From positions 1-47,502 of the forward strand of contig JYPD01000029.1 in the NCBI GenBank assembly GCA_001567305.1: a DNA stretch of 47,502 nt. Direction: 5' to 3'. Within the stretch, counting starts at the first letter, position 1. Each line of letters opens with the position of its first letter. Source of the stretch: a candidate division WS6 bacterium OLB21. GTDB taxonomy: Bacteria; Patescibacteriota; Dojkabacteria; B142; OLB20. The position numbers and the translations under genes are program-made. Shown here in pieces: positions 41,203-47,502 of the stretch. Below the pieces are notes generated by a model. The model was not told the DNA's origin, did not search any database, and was given only the letters and a program-made list of their open reading frames with translations.

Positions 41203-41256
41203 ATTATTGCAAAAACAACGATGAATAGCTAGATGAATAGGATTTTGACAGATTGA

Positions 41257-42913
41257 TTAAACAGCTCTCGAGAAATCTGAATATACCGCCAAGAATGACT
41301 TTACTGCAGGATTATCTTGATCGTCTGACTTGCCTAATTTAACTTTAGGAATTTGTGAATTATTAGATACAACTATTTCGGCAAAAGCTCGATGTAGATC
41401 AAGCCAAGCATTAAAATTAACACCTTCATTTTTATCTGCAAGGGCCACCGGTACAGAGAAGATCTCGTTTTCTAATTTTATTCGGGCCCACCGTCTAAAC
41501 TTTTCATACCCAGCCTGCATTTTAATTTTTCTAAGAATCTCTGTATACCTCAACATATGCTCAATACTGATGTACCCTTGTATAGCTAGTCCATTAACTG
41601 TATCGAACGAAGTGAGCAGTAAATCTGGAGACAGTTCCTCATCTTTATCTAAACCGGATAGAAGATAATCTAAAGCCCTAGAAAAATAATTATCAATTTT
41701 GTCTCGATGCGCTGTTATCGTTCCCAGAATTTCGCCGAGGACTTGCATTTGCTCATCCACTGCAGTAATTACCTGAGCTGAATGGTCTGAAAGTTCGGAA
41801 ATATTTTCATTTGCTATTTTATTGTATGCGTCTCGAACTATCCCCTCTTTTTCCTTTCCCTCATCAATAACCGAAGCGATTCTCTTTACCTTCACCTCTT
41901 GATTTTTCACCAACTGTTCTAAAAACGAAATGTTCGATCTGACCGAAGCTGTAGCGACTGAACTGTTTCTGAATAGGTCGTCAGTTTGGAAGGCCATCAT
42001 ACCTAAGGCACTAAATAACAAGAGGGCATCCTGGTCGGTTTTGGGATCTAACAACCCCTTTTTCTCTAGCTGTGCAATTGCCCTTTTTGATTACGACTAT
42101 GTTTTCGGAGCTAATATATTTCCCATCGCTAGAGGAACTAATAATAGCTGAGTATGCGGTTACTAAAGCATCAAGTCCCCTCACCCTAGTGAAGTCCAAT
42201 GCAATAATGTCATCAGTTTGCATCGAACCATTTGTGATTGTCGTATGATATGGATCTATTGTTCCAGTAATTATATCTCCTTGTTCATTAGCAGATAGGA
42301 TAGTTATATGGGCATGACTCTGATTCCATCTAGGTAAGAATCCGCCTGAAGCCATATACTCCCTAGATACATCTGGTGCATACTTTACACCCGACAATAG
42401 AAGACGATGTTGATCCAATAATTGTGGATTTAGTTTCTCGGCTAAAGTTTCAAAAACCATAACATACAACTGGTTAAATGCTCTACAATTTGTATGCTTT
42501 CCCCTCTCTGGATAGCCAATACAATCAGATATACTCCCTCTGGTAAAACTATTCATACCTTCTTTGTGAGACCCTGATGAAGACCACAGAATGTTATTTG
42601 TTAACGCCAGCAAGTCTTCTAAGGTAATTCCAGCTTGCGATTCAGAATTCTCCCAAGAGTGTAATAAGTGGTGATACTGATTATTCTGTTCTAGATACGG
42701 AACAATAACATTGCTTTGTAGGTATTCGCTCTCACCTTGAAATACTTCTGGTGTAGCTTCTAATGTTAAATCAAAAGGTTCTCTTTGCTTGTCAAGAAAT
42801 TCGCGAATTGGTAATGGAATCTCACCTTTTTGCTTAGAGTGCTCTGTAAGAGGGAGAATCTCGACATGAGATTCATCACTAACTGCAGTTTCAGGATTTA
42901 GGTCCGATATCAT
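41257..42913 (-). CDS. Transglutaminase-like/cysteine-protease-like protein with helical C-terminus (one indel)
   Basis: Two frames join in the five-T run 42084-42088 (one base too many), giving NIVVIKRAIAQLEKKGLLDP and 551 residues. In the N-terminal 270 residues a Cys143 (GKHTNCRAFNQLYVMVF), His202 (NQSHAHITILS) and Asp220 (ITGTIDPYH) occur in the order and spacing of a transglutaminase-like catalytic core; Cys131 is a second candidate. This assignment is by motif only. The C-terminal half is a long helical region (about 300-550). No signal peptide. It is the first gene of the operon and may process or cross-link the proteins encoded after it. Confidence 0.6.
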
Positions 42914-43072
42914 AGCAATACTCGAATAATATTCAAGCTAACATAATTCAGTTATTGAATCTACTAGTTTGAAGAAGGAGAAATTTGGTGGAGGCAGTAT
43001 GAAGATTTTGTAATGACAAGATCTACTCTTACTGCACGCATCATTGTATTTTCTCACTTTGTTCGAAAACAA

Positions 43073-43149
43073 TGGTGGAGCTGGTGGGATTCGAACCCAC
43101 TACCTTCGCATTGCAAATGCGACGTTCTAGCCAAGTGAACTACAGCCCC
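43073..43149 (-). tRNA. tRNA-Ala(TGC)
   Basis: GGGGCTG pairs with CAGCTCC with the G3-U70 identity pair. Anticodon stem TCGCA/TGCGA encloses TTTGCAA (anticodon TGC), and the T-loop is TTCGAAT. Discriminator A and CCA are encoded. Confidence 0.95.
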
Positions 43150-43153
43150 GATT

Positions 43154-43218
43154 TGGTGGAGCCCCAGGACTTGCACCTGAAAGGAAGCTTTATTGGAGAC
43201 CAATATTCTTCCAGCCCC
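43154..43218 (-). other. tRNA-like element without a D-arm
   Basis: A 65-base element on the minus strand, placed between two tRNA genes. GGGGCT can pair with GGCTCC (with G-U pairs) before an encoded A-CCA. A T-arm-like CAGG-TGCAAGT-CCTG carries the T-loop pattern but with G in place of the second T. Instead of D- and anticodon arms there is one long hairpin (GGAAG/CTTCC enclosing TATTGG-TCT-CCAATA). No standard anticodon loop with T33 can be drawn. It is a decayed tRNA, a tRNA distorted by sequence errors, or a tRNA-like RNA. Confidence 0.5.
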
Positions 43219-43234
43219 ATTATTATTCTCAAAG

Positions 43235-43308
43235 TGAGCGATCCTGGGCTCGAACCAGGGACCTCGGTCTTATCAGGACCGCGCTCTAACCAGCTGAGCT
43301 AATCGCTC
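43235..43308 (-). tRNA. tRNA-Ile(GAT)
   Basis: GAGCGAT pairs with ATCGCTC. The D-arm is GCTC/GAGC, anticodon stem CGGTC/GACCG encloses CTGATAA (anticodon GAT), and the T-loop is TTCGAGC. Discriminator A; CCA is not encoded. Confidence 0.95.
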
Positions 43309-43334
43309 ACTCTGACGATAATATTGGCATAATG

Positions 43335-43363
43335 ATTATACTTGCATCAATCAAGTTGCGCAA
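43335..43363 (-). promoter_or_regulatory. Promoter of the tRNA-Ile to tRNA-Ala group
   Basis: On the minus strand TTGCGC (43358-43363), 17 bases, TATAAT (43335-43340), 27 bases before the tRNA-Ile 5' end. Confidence 0.75.
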
Positions 43364-43385
43364 GCGTTAGTGATGTTTAAACTAA

Positions 43386-43411
43386 GAGGCGCCGTCCAAA
43401 GGACGCGCCTC
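43386..43411 (-). terminator. Terminator after the FecR-type gene
   Basis: GAGGCGC-GTCC pairs with GGACGGCGCCTC (one bulge) 18 bases after the stop; the following TTAGTTT tract is short. Confidence 0.75.
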
Positions 43412-43429
43412 ACGATTAACCCAACAATC

Positions 43430-45160
43430 TTACAAGCTAACTGTTATCTTATTTGAGTACTTTTCACAAACTCCTTCTGAGTTATAAGCACACACTCGGA
43501 CACAATAGTCACCGGATCCATCAAATGCATAGATCGAGAAAGTACTGGAGAAAGTGTGCGATGCTTCTGTTGATGCACCTGTTGGATATGTAGGATACTC
43601 GTCTACTTTTGACCAAACAACCTTGAATCCGTTAGAAGAGCTTCCATTTACTGTCCAGCCAACTTTGGCTCCGCCTTTGGCAAACAGATCAATAGACGAC
43701 ACACCTGCAGAAGCCTTATTTGGAGCAGTTATTGTTACATTATTACTGTAGCTGTCACAGCTGTTCGTACTTGAATTATATCTGCATACTCTAAAGTGGT
43801 ATGTCTTTCCATCTGTCAAACCTACTTTTGCAGAACTCTTTCCTCCATCAAAATACTTTGGATTGTCTGCTGGATAGGTTGGGTTTGGATTCAAGGAACG
43901 AACAAGCTTAAACCCTTCTGAGGCATTTAATCCTGATACTGTCCAATTAAGTTGAATACCGTCAGCAACAGATGAACCGCTCAGCTTGATCCCGACGAAA
44001 GGCTTTTGTGTTGGCGCTACTGTTGGTTGAGCCTTGCGAACAACCGTAATTTTCTTCTCGGCATAATTACCGGCAGCGTCTTTAGCACCAATCTTGATTA
44101 TGTTACTTCCGACAACAAGGTCAACCTTTGCGGAGAAAGATCCTTGATTGTTTTCTACCTCGTTACCATTAACAAAAACTCTTGCACCGGCTTCTGTACT
44201 ACCGCTTAGATCAATTGTTGCTGCTTGTGTTTCAAAATTATCTGCAGGGGAATCAATTGCTAAAGCTGGAGGAGTTATATCTTTAAGAATTCCTAATTGG
44301 TTTTCTGACTTAACGATTTTTATATCTTTTTCTCTGTTCCAAAGAGCAAATTCATTCTTTTTGATTTCTTCAATGTCTAATGCAAATTTTTCTCCTTCTG
44401 CACCTTGTTCACCCTTTTTAAAGCTGTAGCCATTACCCTCTTCGACAACAAGTTCTTTACCTTGTTTTTTATTCATCTTCACTTTACTTTCGTAAACCAG
44501 CAATCCTTCTTCGTCAGTAGACTTAGAAACTTGGTAAGCAGTACCTAACGAGAAGTACTCTGCGTCTTCTGTAGCTAACGAAAAGTCTCGATCAAGTTTG
44601 ACCACCCTGGCATAAGCTGATCCAGACAATAATTCGACTTTGATGTCTTGCGGATCAAGCGATGCGAATTTTATCTCTGTAAGATGATCGATTCTAACCG
44701 CAGAGCCGTCGTCGATATTTACAATAGCTCGTGCATCTTCTTGTGAACGGATTGTGTCACCTTCTTCTATCTGTTGACCGTTACTTAAGGCGACCCACTC
44801 ATCATTGACAAAATATTCAATGGTTCCTTCTGCATAAATGACTTCTGCGCCCAATTTAGCTACTACAGAATCTTTTTGCTCAACTGTAGCTTGGCGACCT
44901 AACAACACAACTGCTCCGACTACTGCTAATACAGTTAGTGAAGCTGTAAGACCAATGACGGCCTTATTCCTAAAGATGGCGAATACTTTCGACATTCTGT
45001 TTTGGGGAGTTTCCCTATTACTAAAATTATTTAAGTACAATGCATTCAGCTCGTGCCTAAGCGATTCACGAAAAGCATTGTCAGCAATAGAGTTACTACT
45101 CACCTGCGCATGTGAGAAGAAATCTTGCGGAGTTTTACTTTTGCTTTTGTCGCTCTGCAT
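43430..45160 (-). CDS. FecR-domain membrane protein with Ig-like and FN3-like outer domains (probable anti-sigma/sensor)
   Basis: The 576-residue protein has a cytoplasmic N-terminus of about 70 residues, a membrane helix (about 72-91, VIGLTASLTVLAVVGAVVLL), a FecR-type domain (about 110-270: SNGQQIEEGDTIRSQEDARA, VELLSGSAYARV), a bacterial Ig-like domain (about 298-380: PALAIDSPADNFETQAATID, IIKIGAKDAAGNYAEKKI) and two FN3-like domains with paired cysteines (YHFRVCRYNSSTNSCDSYSN; YCVRVCAYNSEGVCEKYSN). It follows the sigma gene by 16 bases. The FecR fold beside an ECF sigma factor suggests that the short N-terminus holds the sigma factor and the outer part senses something outside the cell. 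Confidence 0.83.
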   Translation of the reverse strand: MQSDKSKSKTPQDFFSHAQVSSNSIADNAFRESLRHELNALYLNNFSNRETPQNRMSKVFAIFRNKAVIGLTASLTVLAVVGAVVLLGRQATVEQKDSVVAKLGAEVIYAEGTIEYFVNDEWVALSNGQQIEEGDTIRSQEDARAIVNIDDGSAVRIDHLTEIKFASLDPQDIKVELLSGSAYARVVKLDRDFSLATEDAEYFSLGTAYQVSKSTDEEGLLVYESKVKMNKKQGKELVVEEGNGYSFKKGEQGAEGEKFALDIEEIKKNEFALWNREKDIKIVKSENQLGILKDITPPALAIDSPADNFETQAATIDLSGSTEAGARVFVNGNEVENNQGSFSAKVDLVVGSNIIKIGAKDAAGNYAEKKITVVRKAQPTVAPTQKPFVGIKLSGSSVADGIQLNWTVSGLNASEGFKLVRSLNPNPTYPADNPKYFDGGKSSAKVGLTDGKTYHFRVCRYNSSTNSCDSYSNNVTITAPNKASAGVSSIDLFAKGGAKVGWTVNGSSSNGFKVVWSKVDEYPTYPTGASTEASHTFSSTFSIYAFDGSGDYCVRVCAYNSEGVCEKYSNKITVSL

Positions 45161-45176
45161 CGTACCTAATAATTCG

Positions 45177-45743
45177 TTAATCTAATATAAAAGTTTCAGT
45201 ATCCGGGAAATGCTTCTGAAACTGCACTTTAAACGACTGAAGCGCCCTATGCGCTAGGACTTTAACATTATCTGTGCGAATCTTCATAATCTTAGCTATT
45301 TCGTCGTTTGATAAATCTGAATAGAACTTATATGTTATGACTTCTTGGTAGCGAGAATTCAACTTAGAAAGAACAAATGCTACCTGAACCTGCAATTCTT
45401 CTTGGATAGCATCTGATTCAACGGAAAGTGATTCATCTGCAACGCTAGAGAAATCGTTCATAGAATCGTATTTACCTCTGCGGTAGTAGTCAATGACTTT
45501 GTTATGTGCAACTCTGTATAACCAAGAACCGAATCTGTAACCTTTTGTTGTATCAAAATCTGCAAGCTTTTCGACCGCAGACATAAATACCTGACTTGTA
45601 ATGTCCTCTGCTACTTCTCTTTGTGGGAGTCTGGCCGAGCAATACCTAAAGATTCCGTCGAAATACATATCATACAACTTGTTGAAAGCTTGCAAATTGC
45701 TTTTGGCTTCTTCGATTAGTTTTAATTCTTCTGCAAGTTCCAA
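45177..45743 (-). CDS. ECF-type RNA polymerase sigma factor
   Basis: The 188-residue protein has region 2 (AFNKLYDMYFDGIFRYCSAR; DITSQVFMSAVEKL; RFGSWLYRVAHNKVIDYYRR) and region 4 (LNSRYQEVITYKFYSDLSND with EIAKIMKIRTDNVKVLAHRA as the helix-turn-helix) and lacks regions 1 and 3, so it is an extracytoplasmic-function sigma. The start codon is TTG at 45743; no ATG fits. A TATAAT box 22 bases upstream implies a very short leader. It is co-transcribed with the FecR-domain gene. Confidence 0.92.
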   Translation of the reverse strand: MELAEELKLIEEAKSNLQAFNKLYDMYFDGIFRYCSARLPQREVAEDITSQVFMSAVEKLADFDTTKGYRFGSWLYRVAHNKVIDYYRRGKYDSMNDFSSVADESLSVESDAIQEELQVQVAFVLSKLNSRYQEVITYKFYSDLSNDEIAKIMKIRTDNVKVLAHRALQSFKVQFQKHFPDTETFILD

Positions 45744-45764
45744 GTATTTAGTATCAACTAAAAA

Positions 45765-45770
45765 ATTATA
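45765..45770 (-). promoter_or_regulatory. -10 box of the sigma/FecR operon
   Basis: TATAAT on the minus strand with a weak TGGTTA 17 bases upstream. I cannot say whether the operon promotes itself. Confidence 0.5.
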
Positions 45771-45816
45771 CTAGAGCAGATTTTAGCTAACCAGTATTAT
45801 ATCTGGAATTCTCAAT

Positions 45817-45848
45817 ATAAAAAAATACCACCTAGTTTAGGTGGTATT
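45817..45848 (-). terminator. Terminator of the 16S rRNA unit
   Basis: AATACCACCTA/TAGGTGGTATT (45824-45834/45838-45848) is a perfect 11-bp hairpin; on the minus strand seven U follow. It lies about 150 bases after the 16S 3' end, so 16S is a transcript of its own. The bases between hold a 9-bp hairpin (ACTTTGCAT/ATGCAAAGT) and no gene. Confidence 0.88.
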
Positions 45849-45996
45849 AATTGACAACAAAAAAGGTGACAGGCGTTCAACGCCAAGGTTAAAGGTTTTT
45901 GTTTACCTGAAGCATTCCAGCATCAGGAAGGGGTGGTCCAAAACGATAACTTTGCATTTTTACAACCCCATATGCAAAGTACCTTTTACTCCTTAG

Positions 45997-47502
<1,506 letters not shown>

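Overview
The window is a compact, AT-rich bacterial chromosome segment that I read as a member of the Candidate Phyla Radiation (Patescibacteria), most likely the Microgenomates/Katanobacteria side. The basis is the 16S rRNA 530-loop region, which departs strongly from the universal 515F site in the way described for these lineages, the unlinked 16S and 23S genes, the small intergenic gaps and the lack of any metabolic operon. No phage, insertion sequence or CRISPR array is visible.

Layout. (1) 1-3550, plus strand: rpmG, tRNA-Trp, secE, nusG, rplK, rplA, an L10-type leader with a terminator, rplJ and rplL, closed by a strong terminator. (2) 3548-7988, plus strand: a four-gene cluster of a seven-helix membrane protein of the 7TM-transglutaminase type, an alpha-L-glutamate-ligase-like ATP-grasp enzyme fused to a retropepsin-like (RimB-type) domain, a Mur-ligase-family enzyme like the C-terminal half of cyanophycin synthetase or CapB, and a second RimK-like ATP-grasp. 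It looks like a dispersed amino-acid polymer or peptide-tag system. (3) 7963-18632: mreB, a PEGA/beta-propeller membrane protein, tRNA-Arg, two ndk genes, tmk, comEC, comEA, a cyclophilin and leuS. (4) 18900-30800: a small membrane protein, two tRNA-Ala genes, a zincin, a LysM/M23 endopeptidase, rho preceded by an unidentified structured RNA with its own near-consensus promoter, radA, clpC, a four-domain S1 protein, a small hypothetical gene and a soluble GHKL-ATPase protein. (5) 30847-34440, minus strand: 5S and 23S rRNA with promoter, boxA and a leader hairpin. (6) 34481-42913, minus strand: a five-gene operon of unrecognised proteins, including one of 1264 residues and one with a transglutaminase-like Cys-His-Asp arrangement. 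(7) 43073-43308: tRNA-Ala, a 65-nt tRNA-like element and tRNA-Ile. (8) 43386-45770: an ECF sigma factor and a FecR-type membrane protein with Ig/FN3-like outer domains. (9) 45824-47502: 16S rRNA with its own terminator; its 5' end is at or just past the window edge.

Working together: regions 1, 5 and 9 are the translation apparatus; ndk, tmk, comEC, comEA and radA suit a cell that takes up DNA and salvages nucleotides; mreB and the M23 peptidase belong to the envelope; the sigma/FecR pair and the GHKL protein are the only visible signalling genes. Regions 2 and 6 are the most novel.

Quality warning: about 19 single-base indels, nearly all in short homopolymers, break 14 otherwise well-conserved genes, including essential ones (nusG, rplJ, rplL, leuS, clpC). 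In every case correcting the stated number of bases gives a whole-codon gene length. I treat them as probable sequencing or assembly errors and annotate each gene over its full repaired span.
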